Shown: positions 22,269-34,255, counted from the first letter of the stretch. The stretch is DNA of 64,000 nucleotides from Pseudocercospora fijiensis CIRAD86 (GCF_000340215.1 NW_006921537.1:763097-827096), one strand, 5' to 3'. A program made the numbers and translations. The notes: generated from the letters alone by a model not told the origin.

Positions 22269-22736
22269 TATAGGATACTCCGTATTCTATAGCTATCTAG
22301 TCTAGAGGCGCCCTAATATACTAGCCTATAGGGTACTAAATATTAGCCTAATCGGAGGGGCTATAGTAAGGCTCTAGGGCGTCTAGTAGGTATATCGACT
22401 TTTTTTTATACTAGACGTACAATTTTCGCTAAGTCTACGAGTTGCGCGCGTTTTAAGAGCGCTCGCGAGGCAGGGTCGCCCCCGAAGTAAGGGTTTCCTA
22501 TATAAAAGTGGCCGGCTAGCGGACCTACTTTGGGAGCGGAACCGCCTTATATAGAAATCGTATCCTAGCACGTTCGGAGGATATATATATAGGAGTAGTA
22601 TTTTAGATTCTTTAAAGGAACTATTTTACTGTCTTATATACGTCAAGGAGTATACCTTTAAAAACCCCTTTCGCCGAGGGAAACTAGGTACATTTACTAC
22701 GGTCCTAGATCGAAATTTACCTAGGATCTATATAAT
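22269..22736 (+). promoter_or_regulatory. leader/promoter region of the Helitron gene
   Basis: The interval between the 156-bp array and the ATG has no gene. It contains ATATATATATAGGAG about 150 bp before the start and an in-frame TAG at 22722, so the ORF cannot extend upstream. That the promoter lies here is inference from position only. Confidence 0.35.
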
Positions 22737-25700
22737 ATGGATTCTAATTCGGATACTACTCGGGATCGAGTACAAAAACAATGTTCGAGGTGTAAAACAC
22801 AACGACCTCTAAGCGATTTTAATCGAGAGGGTAGGCAGTCCTATAAGACCTGTCTTACATATCGCGAGAAACAGGCACGCAAAAGGCGGCTACAAAGGCG
22901 TTCGCGTAGCCCTACTATTAACGTAGAAGCCCCTAATATTTATCGGAGAGGTCGGGACGAAACCTCTATTGAAAGGGAGCAAAGACGGGCTATCGCGAGA
23001 GAGGACCGCGCAAATCGGGCGTTACGATCTACTAGGGCTCCCTTACTTGCCCGCGATATAAATTCATTTACCTGTAGCGGCTGTAATATACCTCGGCCCT
23101 ATAGAGAATGTCGGGTAGTTAATTCTACCCTCTGCTCGTATTGTTCGAATCCCGGTATTTCGGATATTACTACTAAGCTAAAGTGGTGCGAAACGGGTAG
23201 CTACTTTACTACCCGATCGGAATTTCAGGCCGGTAGTCTCGAATATGGTTACTGCCGGCAACACGGTATCTTTCCCTCTACGATTCCTAGCTCTAGTAGG
23301 GCTTCCGAGTCGTCGAGGTCTCGAATGAATAGGCGTTCTCTTAATCGAATTCGCGAGGCAGCCCAGGCTACTCGCGAACTAGATGAGGGTAATCTTAGCC
23401 TTAAAAACGCCGAAACACTAGAACAACGTCGTACTCGACCGGCTCTATCTAATACCGACTTCGACCGGTATATACGATTTAGCCGACAGGGAGATACTAT
23501 ATCTTGGATACGGTGTCAAATATGCCCCCGCCGCTGGTTAGATCTTAAGCTAGATCCTACTACCGGCGCTTGTAGCTCTTGTTTAAAGGCTATTAAGTCG
23601 AACCCCCCTCGAATTCCCCTATTCTCTAGGGCAAATAATATGGACCCGGGCGAGCTACCGGTAGATTTGCCTAAGCTTAGCGATATAGAACAGCTCCTAA
23701 TCGCTAGGGTCCATACTGCCGTTAACGTACTTACGGTCCGGGGCTAGCAGTATAAGTACCGCGGACATGTCGCTCATTTCCTTCGCGATATAGTCTCTGT
23801 TTATAACAAACTGCCGCGACTACCTAATAAGGTAGATATACTATTACTTAGGCCTCGGAACCTAAATACTAATGAGATTGCGTCCTTTAATCGCGAATTC
23901 CGCGTTCGTAGGCAGGCTATTAAGTTGTAGTTAGAGTATTTAAAGGATAATCATCCCGGATATTCTGATATCGAAATAGACCCTACGCTATTGTCTCAGC
24001 TTCCGCAAGATAATAGCGTATTAGGTCAAATTCAAACCGAGTTAGTAGAGTCCGATGAAACTACTACTAGCGATCGGCCACAATATTTAGATACTACCGG
24101 CGAGGACGAGGAATTTCCTATTGAAACCGCCGCTGTCCCGCAATTAGGGCAAACCCGGGATCCTAATCAAACCCTACTAGATAACCTACGGTCTGTAGAG
24201 AGTATAGCAGGGGGGGATAATCCCGAGGTTAGCCGGGTAGGCCCCCAGAATCCGACCGAAGTTAGCCGGGGACCCCCCGGGACGAGTCTACATCGATTAG
24301 CCCAGCCTCGCAGTCTACCCCACTTAACGTAGCCCCATTTACAGGCGCGACCTATCGACGAGTGGGATACTAATAGTAGCCTTCTATCACTTGCCTTTCC
24401 GTACCTATATCCTACAGGGCAGGGCGATTTTTATAGCCCTCGCGAAAGGACAGTTAGTTTTAAGGACTATATTCAAGCCCTACTATACTATTACGACGGT
24501 CGATTTGGTTCCCATACTAGCTGGCGGTATACGGTATTTAATATCTATTACCGAAGCTTAACTCGTAGCTAGTCTACGTACCTTGCCCGTAGTCTCGAAG
24601 TTGCTAATAGCCTTACAAAGGAGCAACTACGGGAGGCCTTACTAAACCCGGAGTCCCCGGATTCTAAGTCTATTTTAGACACAATTACAAGGCACGGGCG
24701 GTCCCTAATTGGTACGAGGCCGTATATAGGCGCCCGCCGAATGGAACTAGAAGCGATGGTTCGGTCTCTAGGATGTCCGGCGCTTTTTGGAACCTGTAGT
24801 CCCGCCGATCTACAGTGGGACCATTTACTTCGGTTAAGTCCGTTCTATAACGAATGGAAAACAGGTAGTTCGGCCGATTCTATCCGTCTAGCACGGGAGT
24901 TTCTTAAGGACTATCCGCATATCGTAGTAGATCTATTTAAGCGTCGGTTAAAGCTCTTGTTTAAGACTGTCCTAGAGCCTAAATTTAGGGTATCTGACTC
25001 ATGGATTCGGTTTGAGTTTCAAGGGAGAGGTAGTATTCACGCGCACTTTTTTCTTTGGATAGACGAGCTACCATCGATTAGTGTTACTACTGACGAGGGG
25101 CGTTCGGCACTTGCTACACGTTGGGATAGACATATCGTTGCCTTAAATCCGGATACTAGTCGGCAGGGTGCCCCTATTGGCCGTAGTGCTATAAATTCGG
25201 ATACCTCGGAAATAGAAAACAATCTCGAGTTTCTCTCGGATCTTGTAAACCGACTTCAGCGGCACTCGTGTAACGATTATTGCCTACGCCGTAAGAAGGG
25301 ACAAGATGCGGCCGATACTACGAAATATTGCCGGTTTCACTTTCCGCGTACTATCCTAGAGAGGGCCGAGGTTTCTAATCGCTATAACGACAAGTTTGTT
25401 ACATATATTGCCGAGTGTAACGATCAGAACCTTAATCACTTTAATCCCCTTTTAACGATAGCCTGGAGAGCGAATACCGATCTTACTCCGTGTACCGATA
25501 TTAAGGCAGTACTACAATATATTGTTAAGTACTGTTCGAAAGCCGAGGTTGCTACAAAGCCCTATTCAGAACTTATACGGGATATCCTGCCCCGTATATC
25601 TGATAGGAGGCCCTTAGTCTCGCTTGCCGCTAAGCTACTTAATAAGCTAGTTTCTGAAAGAGATTGGTCCGCATAAGAGGTTTCGTTTATTCTACTAGGT

Positions 25701-28418
25701 TATAATTTAGTAGATTGTACGCGGCAGTTCGTTAACCTCGACTGTAGACCGCAGGCAGAGCAACAGGTACCATTTGGGCTAAACGACCTCGGCGAGGGGC
25801 ACCCCCAGCAGACTGCGCGTAGGACGATCTATATGAAGTATAGCGATCGACAGGAAGTATACGCTACTGTTTCGCTCTTCGAGTTCGCGACTAGATTTAA
25901 TCTAGGCCGGAATCCGCCTACGAGGTTAGCGGATAGAAATCCCGACCGGATTCTTCGCTATATCCCGCTATATCCTAGCGATACTAGCGATCCGAAGTAC
26001 GCGCAGTACTGTCGGTTTAAGGTTGTACTACACGTCCCTTGGATAGTATATCCAGTACTACCCTTCCGATTCCCAAACTCGCCTATTTCTTATACTACGT
26101 GGCCGGCTGCCTACCGGGAATTAGAGCGCCGGGAGTCGCAGTATCCTACACTTAGGAGGGACTATTACGGCCGTCTAGCCGAGGAGAACGAGGATTTTGA
26201 GGACGAGTTCGAGGAGGAATATCCTATTACCGAGGATGAGGAGGCTATATTTAACGAACTCGGGAACGAGCATCCTAGCGATAATAATCGGATTCGCGAG
26301 GAGCTCGAGTTAGGACAGCGGGGTATTGATATTTCTGCTGACTGGAGTCCCTACTGTGGCCGTTTTAAGGATACTATACCCGAGGTTTACGAACCGCTAG
26401 CTCGGAATAACTATTGGCGGCGGTTAAAGGAAAGTTCGACCTCGAATTTAGATGTCGAATCTCAGGCATCCAACGCCTATCTATCACTAAATCCGGGGCA
26501 AGCGGCAGTATATAGTGTCTTTGTTAAGAACTACGAACAGTTTGTCCGAGAGTTTCTATTCGGTACCCGCTTAGGGGCGCCCGCCAACTCCGAAGGCGCC
26601 CCGCAGCTATTAATTAATCTCGACGGCGAGGCGGGTACCGGAAAGTCCTATGTAATCGAGCTACTCTCGGCTCGGTTACAGGCTCTTGCGCGGCGTACTG
26701 AAGGTAGTACTCGAAGTCCTATTGTTAGACTTGCCCCTACTGGGGCAGCGGCGTTTAATATCGATGGCTATACTATTCATTCCTTCTTTAATCTACCTAT
26801 TTAAGTCGATCCTATCTTAGACGAACTTAGAGACGAGGCTAGAAAGGTCTGCCGCCGACGGTTAGAAGGAGTGCGTTTTATAGTAATTGACGAGAAATCT
26901 ATACTTAGTATTCGTCTACTAGGTTGGATTAATCAGCGCCTATTCGAGATCTTTCCTGAAACTAAGGCCTCTACCGACTTTTTTGCCGGGTTTAGTATTC
27001 TTCTAGCCGGGGACTTCTGTCAGCTTCCGCCCGTCGCGGCTACCGCTCTCTTTACTACTAAGCGTTTATATAACGCTATAGATATCTCCGGTCGTAATTG
27101 CTACCGAGCCTTTAAGTATACGCTACGTTTGTCACAGGTTGTCCGGCAATCCGGGCAGGATAAGACTGCCCTACAATTTAAGGATGCCCTACAAGCCGTC
27201 CGGGTTAATAAGGTAGAAGATAGGCACTATAATCTTCTTAGACAGCGTACGTTTACGCCCTTCGGGGAGGCAATACAGAGAGACTTTAAGTCTGCTATCC
27301 GGCTTTACTCCTATCGTACTACGGTAGAGCAGTTTAATCGTACGCAACTCTTAGCTAGCGAATATCCGATACTTCGTATTAGCGCTAAGCACGACTCTAT
27401 TTCGAGTAGTCGGCTTGACGAGAAAGAGTTTCAAGGACTCTATTCCGAGCTATACTTAGTTATTGGATGTCCGGTACTTCTATGTCAGAATATCTGGACG
27501 GAGATGGGTTTAGTTAATAGTAGCCGCGGCCAACTATATAGTATTCTCTGGGACGAGGACGTAGAGAGTCCCCGGGATACTATGCCTCGCTGTCTACTCG
27601 TTTATTTTCCCGAGTTTCGTGGGGTTGGACTAAACGAGCAGATCGACGCTCGGGGGGGGGCCCGGAAGGGTGCGGTTGTGCCTATCTTTCCCGTACGGAG
27701 GGCACGCGGTACTTACGGTACTACGGAGACACAATGGCGCGAGCAATTCCCTATAGTAACCTGCTATGCGATTACGATTCATAAGTCGCAAGGTATGACT
27801 TTAGATCGGGTTGTCGTAAACCTTAGGGAGAAGCAAGTATCTCCCGGGGCATTCTACGTAGCCTTATCGAGGGTTAGGGCCTATAAGGACCTCGCTATCG
27901 AACAAGACTTTGTAAAGTCGGATATTACTTTTAGTATCTCCGATATTACGAAAGATAGGGATCTAGATTGGCTAGAACGGACGAAGCAACTCCTATCTGT
28001 CGAAATTACTAGCCCTACTACTACGCCACGTAGTATACGTACACAAAGTCTAGCCTTTGGTTCGCTAAGGTCTATTCCTTCAGTCTCGACTAGGAAAACA
28101 CCTTCTACCCTCCGTAAGAGTATCGATCCTTCGCCGGTTCGGATTCCACCTATCCTCCGGCCGTCTTTAAGGGATACTAGGCAGAGGAGTCCGTTACGGC
28201 ATAGAACTACGCAGGAGGAATTATAGGGTGGCTCGGTATCGCCGGATTTATCACCTAGCCCGGCGGATCCTAGCCCTACGTTACTACCGAGGCGAAGAGC
28301 GCCTACTATACCCCGTCCGGAGGGGCCCCCGGAGGAGTACCTAATAGCTGGTGGGATAGGAGGTAGTAGTCCTATACCGGAGTTAGGTTTCGAGGAGGAG
28401 GAGTACTTTGTATATTAA
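22737..28418 (+). pseudogene. Helitron Rep/helicase, one frame with seven internal stops
   Basis: A single frame runs from ATG 22737 to TAA 28416-28418 (about 1,893 codons) with no frameshift. Internal stops are at 23745, 23928, 24330, 24570 (TAG), 25674, 26802 (TAA) and 28224 (TAG); most fit loss of Trp or Gln by RIP. Order of domains: three zinc-finger-like motifs (CSRC at residues 16-19 with C39 and a Tyr at 42; CSGC...CSYC; CQIC...CSSC); GHVAHFLRDIV; Helitron-like N region (FPYLYPTGQGDF, about 24384); HUH motif GSIHAHFFLW (His codons at 25038 and 25044); the two Rep tyrosines in QYIVKYCSK (25518, 25530); Pif1-type helicase with Walker A GEAGTGKS (26625), IVIDEKS (26880), GDFCQLPPV, VVRQ, IHKSQGMTLDRVV and GAFYVALSRVR. 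The enzyme would nick and strand-transfer DNA during rolling-circle transposition. Catalytic residues look intact, but the stops should abolish full-length protein. Confidence 0.92.
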
Positions 28419-28612
28419 TCTACTATATATGGTTTTGTACTTAGGCGGCGCTATATCGGAGTTAGGTTTCGAGGAGGAGGAGTACTTTGTATATTAATCT
28501 ACTATATATGGTTTTGTGCTTAGGCGGCGCTATATCGGAGTTAGGTTTCAACTTTCGAGGAGGAGTACTTTGTATATTAATCTACTATATATAGTTTTGT
28601 ACTTGGACGGCG
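28378..28612. repeat. 79-bp tandem repeat, three copies, overlapping the end of the Helitron gene
   Basis: CGGAGTTAGGTTTCGAGG starts units at 28378, 28457 and 28536 (79-bp period). The first unit contains the last codons of the Rep/helicase frame (ELGFEEEEYFVY then TAA), so the gene's end has been duplicated downstream. The third copy has a small insertion and deletion (TTTCAACTTTCGAGG). Confidence 0.92.
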
Positions 28613-29155
28613 TTTATAATAGGCTGTAACTACTAAGAGGAAATTCTATTATCGAGTTCCTATCTAAGTAACTTAACAAGTTGCTAGACTATTGTACTAA
28701 CTCGCGCGGCTCTAATTCTATAATTTAAGTAAACGTATATATTTCTTTGATTTTCGAATATATCTAGGGTTTATAACGGACTAAGTTGTCCGGTAATAAC
28801 GGTATAGTTTCTACTAATATTGTCCTAATCTATCCTAATACTCTTATAATATATTATATACTAGCATTATAAATATATCCCCTTAACTAGTATATTTAAT
28901 TTCTATATATACGTTTATATTTCCCCTTGCTATATATACTATCTTATATATTATATATATATATATAGACTTATAGTATAATTTTTATTAGAATCGTATT
29001 AATACTAACACATATACTAACCGAATACTAGACTCTAAATCCGATAGTCGTCGATTGTAGTTAAAATTTAGGCTTTAACGATTGTAATAATAAAATATTG
29101 TTCGTAGTTAATCTCCTCTACCTTAGTCTTTTTTTTTTAAAAAAAAAAAAAGCCA
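28613..29155. other. Helitron right non-coding part: degenerate repeat copy and T/A hairpin
   Basis: TA-rich and more RIP-affected than the gene. 28979-29075 resembles the 156-bp unit (TATAATTTTTATTAGAATCG, then GATAGTCGTCGATT). At 29130-29150 a run of eight T is followed by thirteen A, a perfect snap-back sequence. No gene seen. Confidence 0.5.
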
Positions 29156-29460
29156 ACCAAACACCCTCCGGAAGTACCCATTCCCGACCCGTATAGCTTC
29201 AACGTGTGCTATATTATAGCGTAGAATCAGCTACACGGTCGGGGGATTACAGTCCTACTCGGGAATACAGAATGGTAAACACTGTAAGTAGCCGGCCAGC
29301 CCCTGCTCCCCCGGAGGGGCCCTCAATAAAGCGTAGTCTAACGATTGGGCCTCGGGGCGCCCGCATCTACTACCCTCGTCAGTAGTGTATCTGATTGGCT
29401 GAACGTCCTCGGGTTTTGCGTGTATATATCTGCCCATCTATGCCAAGAAATCCGGGGAAG
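29156..29460. other. Helitron 3' region with little RIP, no gene
   Basis: Composition is normal here (CA and TG frequent). GATTGGCTGA at 29391 matches the left end at 21183, and AAATCCGGGGAAG (29448-29460) is the inverse of CTTACCCCGGATTT at 21241. The short minus-strand frame at 29255-29437 has no recognisable motif. Confidence 0.5.
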
Positions 29461-29534
29461 CTGATATAGCTCAGCTGGTAGACGCTCGCTTTTTTAAGCA
29501 ACGCCAAGCCGAAAATTTTCGAACGTAGGTGACC
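29461..29534 (+). tRNA. tRNA-Lys(UUU)-like pseudogene fragment
   Basis: TAGCTCAGCTGGTAGA is a good A-box/D-arm, followed by CGCTCGCTTTTTTAAGC, which looks like a Lys anticodon arm with anticodon TTT. The 3' half does not fold: TTTTCGAACG is a weak T-loop relic and no acceptor strand pairs with GCTGATA. It lies about 50 bp inside the Helitron right end. Likely a captured or decayed tRNA segment. Confidence 0.4.
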
Positions 29535-29583
29535 TCTGCGCTGCCACTCTTAGAACGCGCCCGCGGTCCACAACACTTCCTAG

Positions 29584-30660
29584 TATATAGATCTGTGGGT
29601 ATATGGGGTGTGATAAAGTAGGTATTCTTTAGCCTATTCTAGTAGGCTTAGACTAAGGCTATAGTAAAGAAGAATATATCTAGTAGCTTCTAGAAGATAG
29701 GCATCTATCCGCTTAGTCTAGAGATAGTACTATCTAAGCTAAAGAATAAGATAAAGATAGCGATAGCAACTTCCAGTAAGCAGGCTAGTAGGCCTTTCTT
29801 AAAGGCTTTAACTAAGTCGAGTATTAAGCGAGCTAACTAGAAGAAGACTAAGGCTATTACTAAGACTATAGTAGACGCGAAGAACTCGAAGAAAGTACTA
29901 AATCCAAGGCACTAGGTTAGTAGCTTATAGGCTTAGAACACATAGCTCTTAAGTTAAGTTAGTAGACTTATAGCCGCTCTTAGGTAGAAAGTAAGGTAAG
30001 AAGTTATTCAAAGAGATAGGGGCTAAAAACGGCTCTACTACTATATTTTACTTACCTAATAAGACCTTGTAAGTAAGAGATATACTTACTAGAAAGGAGT
30101 AAAAGAAACAAGTAGAGGCTACTTAGAAGGAGGCTTAGAAGGTCTAGTAGTAACTAAATAAGTAATATACTATATAGACTAAGGCACTAAAGGCATAGTA
30201 GAGATAGGTTACTACTAAAAAGAGGAAGGAGAAACTAGCTTAGAAAGTAGCTAAGAAGGAAGTAAAGAAAAAGACAGTTATAGCTACTAGACAACTAAAT
30301 AATAATCTTTAGGTAAGTATTAGGAAGATAGGGAACCCTCTAAGGCGTATTATATTTAAATATCTATAGGAAGAAGATATTATATATAATTTAAGAAAGA
30401 AGGCTAGATATTAGGCTTTAGAGGTAAAGCGAGCTCTACTAATTATAATACTACCTATAAGGGTCTAGAAGTTATTCTAATCGAACCGGCGTAGTCGAAA
30501 TATATATATAGAGGAAAGTATTAATAGTATAGCTATTATATTAATAGAATACGACCGTAGAGCAGGTATATAAGTTGAATTATAGAAAGCGTACTCTACG
30601 GCTAACCGTACGCTATAGCTGGAAGCCTTCTAGATAGTAGGGAAGGTCTAGTACAGTAGT
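29584..30660 (+). mobile_element. pogo-like transposon, right part (C-terminal transposase)
   Basis: Reading resumes in frame directly after the Helitron: YRSVGIWGVIK, then VFFSLF, TKAIVKKNISSSF, KIGIYPLSLEIVLSKLKN (29586-29730). The last block is the C-terminal signature of pogo-type DDE_1 transposases (usual text GIYPLNPxxVLSKL). Lys-rich interrupted coding continues to about 30350. The right end of the element is uncertain because no partner of the left terminus was found; unique, non-RIP DNA begins near 30670. Confidence 0.75.
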
Positions 30661-30669
30661 TACAGTATA

Positions 30670-31384
30670 TGCTAAGAGAGTCACAGGTCGCATTTGGCTA
30701 GCAGCTAGGCAGTCACAACGCGGCTAATGCTTGTAGGCACGCCGGCCTCCACTCTCCGATCAATTCTATTGCCTGGCTATCCCGTCCTTCTATAGCATGC
30801 GGCATGCCGTTATCCTCACTACCAGCTAGCTCATCTGGCAGGGCAGTCAACTTACTGGAGGAAGGTGCACAGAAATGCCATTGCCATGGTGCAGAATCGC
30901 TCTCACGACTCGCTCTCGGCCTGAGGCACACTGTTGCTCGTAATGCCGTCCAGTCGAGTGATGATGGGCATTGGAATGTGTACACCTCCCTATCATGCTC
31001 CTACTACTACTAGTAGTATGGTGATGATCAACGTGTGCCGCGTCCTGTTTGCCACCCGATCACCGCTCTCTGCATCGCACATCGCACATATACCAAGCTT
31101 CTCGTATCTGCCCACAGGTGCCAAATTTAGAACTAGAATAGAACCACCACACACACTGCCTCACTCTCAGCTGAACGGAAGGCCAAGTGCGCTCACGACC
31201 TGCGCCGAGCCTGCGTTCATCCACTGCACTGCGACGGACCGCTGGCGTGCGCATGATCGAGCATTCTGGTCCTGGCCGCGGCCGCACGGGTGGCGATTCA
31301 CCCAAGCAGACGAAGAAAGACTCGCCTACCTCTGCTACTGTCTCCATACATTCGCGGTCTCCACTTCCGCCACGGAACTGCTCC
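30670..31384 (+). promoter_or_regulatory. upstream region of the Kelch gene
   Basis: Normal base composition returns at about 30670, marking the edge between transposon and gene space. The interval holds the presumed promoter and 5' leader. Open frames on both strands (for example 30713-30985, 31060-31386) overlap one another and show no domain. The main ORF is open upstream of the chosen ATG from 31187, but that extension is Arg/Ser/Pro-rich and precedes a clear signal peptide, so it is treated as leader. Confidence 0.45.
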
Positions 31385-33523
31385 ATGATGTATCAACTAG
31401 GAGCAGCGATGGCGCTGCTTCTTGCTGTCGTTCCTCTCCTTCAAAGTACAGCATTGTTTGGCCGCGCCACCATCCTACAGCCTGTCAGCGGCAGTGCTAT
31501 AACTCATACTCATGCAGACAACAGTCTTCCGTTGCAACGACGCGCAGACAGTCCCACGGATGTGTGCTTTCGGTGGGCCCAACAGAGCGCCATCGTCAAT
31601 GGCACTCTCTATCTCTATGGCGGCCAAGCAACCACAGAGCCGGGACAGTCCGAAAATGCATGGAACAATAACTTCTTGACTCTGGATCTTACAAAGACAT
31701 GGCAGATAGCAACGCCGTCCTTGACAGGGAAACCACAACCTTCGGGTCCACCAAAGGTGAGCTTAGGAACGCTGTGGAATTCACACCAAAGTCTTTACCT
31801 GTATGGTGGACAATTTCAATGGAAGCCCGCAGAGTCACCCACTGCTTTCTCATTATGGGAATACTCGATCTCGAATGACCAATGGATTGAGCACAGCAGC
31901 CCTGAGACGTCCGACGGCGTCAGCGCTCCTAGCAATGCTCAACCAGTCCAGCGCGCCGCCGAGGGAGCTGCTGCAAACGTGCCGTCACTTGGACGAGGCT
32001 TCTATTTTGGTGGTCATCTGGACGGCTATACCACAGAAGGCTGGTCTCAGAGCATTCCCAGAGTCTATTTACAGTCCTTGCTCGAATACACCTTCCCAGG
32101 AGAGCCGAACACTCAAGTCACGTCACTGTCGAATCATCAGGACGCACGCTCGGATGGAGTCTACCGAAATATCACTCAGGGAGGACTTCAAGCCCAAGCC
32201 GGCTTCACGCAGCGCGCTGATGGACTGCTGATCTATGTTCCCGGCTTTGGAGAACAGGGCATACTGCTAGCTCTTGCCGGCGGAACAAACGAGACCTTCA
32301 CGCAAATGAACAACATCAACGTCTACGACATCGCCAAAAGTTCTTGGTACACGCAGACGACAAGCGGACCTATTCCTGATTATCGAGTCAATCCATGTGC
32401 TGTAATAGCAGCGGCGCCCGATGGAAGCTCCTACAATATTTACATGTTCGGCGGCCAAAACCTGATCCCGGCTGGCAATCAGACTCAGAAAAACGACATG
32501 TGGATTTTGACCTTGCCTACCTTCACCTGGATTGAGGTCGACATGTCAGGCCAGAGCGTGCCATACGGCCGCTCCGGTCACACTTGCAATGTCTGGGACG
32601 GGCAAATGGTCATGGTGGGAGGCTACGTCGGCGACCAGTCACTGACGTGCGAAAGCCCTGGCATTTACGTCTTTGACATGTCCGCAGCGCAATGGGTCAA
32701 CGAATTCACTGCGAAGTCCCCCGGTGCGGACAGCGGATCATCCTCGACCAGCATGAAAAATGATGGCTCTGACTCTACTGGCTCGAACAACCCGTGAGTA
32801 GCGTCCCGTTTGGACAGAATGAAGCTTGTGCTGACAATCGACAGATTCAATCAGCAGCCAAATCAAAAATACTCGGCTGATAGCCCGGGCGGTTTGGAAG
32901 GCAGTTACGGGTACACTGTACCCCAAGCCGTCATCGATGTCGTCGGAGGCGATAAGTCTGGTGGTGCGACTCTCACAACACCCATCAACACCGCAACAGC
33001 CGGACCCATGGCAACAGGCAAGCCAATCACATACACTCTACCTGACGGCAGCACCACAACTTCGACCTCCTCACCCGACTCCAGCGGCAACAGCGGATCC
33101 GATAACAGTACCGGCAATGGCACGAACGTCGGCGCCATCGTCGCAGGCTGCGTAGCCGGAATTCTCGGCGTAATAATCCTGTACCTACTCTACTGCGTCT
33201 TCATCTACAGAAAACGTTTGGCCCTCTACAAACGCCACGTCGAAATGAGCCAAGCCCAAGCCCGAGGCGAGAAACTCACCCCTGTTTCCGCACTTCTAGC
33301 CACCAACAACAGTTCGAATGCTACACCTTCAGATCCCAGCACAGGAGCTCGCTGGATGACCCGAACCAGCGATTCAGGAAGTCATGAAAGTGGTAGTTAC
33401 CACCCTGTCCGAAGAAATAGTAATGTGAGTGTTAATGAGGATCTTTTGGCGGGTCAGGAGCCGACGTTTTTTGGGACGTTGTTGCATCCGAGGAGGAGTT
33501 TGAGGGTTGTTAATAGGGATTAA
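31385..33523 (+). CDS. Kelch-repeat single-pass membrane protein (2 exons)
   Basis: Exons 31385-32793 and 32845-33523, joined over a 51-nt intron (GTGAGT...CGACAG, phase 2), give about 695 residues. The start MMYQLGAAMALLLAVVPLL begins a signal peptide. The ectodomain carries Kelch blades: NGTLYLYGGQ, QSLYLYGGQF, GRGFYFGGHLDG, GILLALAGGTNE, YNIYMFGGQN and GQMVMVGGYVGD, each followed by a Trp-containing strand (W-x-I, Q-W-I, S-S-W-Y, F-T-W-I, A-Q-W-V). A Ser/Thr/Gly-rich stalk leads to a transmembrane helix (GAIVAGCVAGILGVIILYL) and a basic cytoplasmic tail (YRKRLALYKRH) of about 110 residues. The layout matches fungal cell-surface Kelch proteins of unknown role. It stands alone between two RIP-affected blocks yet has an intact frame and normal codons. 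Confidence 0.85.
32794..32844 (+). other. intron of the Kelch gene (51 nt)
   Basis: Donor GTGAGTAG and acceptor ATCGACAG flank it. Removing it avoids the TGA at 32795 and joins NNP to FNQQPNQKYS in frame. Confidence 0.85.
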
Positions 33524-34255
33524 TAGAATTATAAAGAAGAAAGAAAAGAAGATTTGCGACAGGATAAAGAAACAGAAACACAGTGTATAGAAGATAACTT
33601 ACGATCGATATGCGCATACGCGTGGTATATTCTATAATTTCTAATAATAATAATAATAATAATAATTGCGAGCGAAGCTCGCCTTATAATAACAAGCTCT
33701 CCCTAGTAGCTAAATTCCTATCTAGCTACACGTAACTACCGAGCTAACCCCGGATTCTCGGGCCCCGCAATCTAATTAGCTAAATCCTATAAGGTAGAGA
33801 CCTCGGCTAACTCGGCCTCCGAGAAAGATAGCCTAAGGCAAAACGCTACGACGAAGACCCGCGATAAGTTAACTACGACGAAGAAAGCGACTTATAATAA
33901 CTAGTAGCCTATAACGACTAGTAGCCTACGACGACTAGCGACCTACGACGACCTACTATAATCTATAACCTATAATAACTCGTAACCTACGGCAACTAGC
34001 GACCTACTACGACTAGCGATAACTAGCTACCTATAACGACTAACTTTAATAGTAGCCTACGACGACCTACGACCTACGACGATAAGCGACCTATAACGAC
34101 TTCTATAAAGGAATATTAGCTTATAGATACCTAAATTCCTTACTTTCTACTCCTCCCTAAGTACCCTATCTATCTAATAAATTCGGTACTATATATATCC
34201 TCGATAGCGGAGGAAGTATAGCTAGTCTATATAGGTATTCTAAAGCGTAGTTTCC
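33524..34255. other. RIP-affected intergenic DNA with simple repeats
   Basis: An AAT/ATA microsatellite (about 33642-33666, some eight units) lies 120 bp after the Kelch stop. From about 33880 to 34110 degenerate copies of CGACTAGCGACCTA and TACGACGACCTA recur. No gene was recognised. Confidence 0.7.

Larger units (their letters stand above)
21108..29583 (+). mobile_element. Helitron (Helitron2-like) inserted in the pogo transposase gene
   Basis: The element encodes a Rep/helicase protein (see below). It interrupts the pogo frame so that ...LN*F I at 21107 continues as YRSVGIWGVIK from 29584. The join gives host sequence TTTA|TATATAG, an A|T target, as in Helitrons. The 3' terminus is CTAG (29580-29583), fitting the CTRR rule; the 5' end is TTGGCAGC rather than TC. 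An 11-bp inverted repeat pairs the left terminus (TGGCAGCGCAG, 21109-21119) with a site 37 bp inside the right end (CTGCGCTGCCA, 29536-29546). As I recall, this asymmetric arrangement is a feature of the Helitron2/Helentron group. The junction is ambiguous by one base because T follows both sides. RIP is mild in the coding part and heavier in the flanks. Confidence 0.88.

Noticed and set aside
22012..22305. 97-residue ORF in the 156-bp repeats
   Set aside because: Repeat-derived; the peptide repeats with the DNA unit and other copies contain stops.
29461..29534. Functional tRNA-Lys gene
   Set aside because: The A-box and anticodon arm look right, but the T-arm and acceptor stem do not pair.
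21108..29583. Reading the Helitron as five separate genes
   Set aside because: All pieces are in one frame with no shift, and the intervening stops fit C-to-T or G-to-A changes at positions expected to be Trp or Gln.
30779..30790. CCCGTCCTT as the right terminal repeat of pogo
   Set aside because: Only about eight bases match the left start and the site lies in normal-composition DNA beyond the RIP border.
31060..32458. Several frames overlapping the Kelch gene on both strands
   Set aside because: They lack domains and overlap a continuous frame with signal peptide, Kelch blades and a conserved intron.
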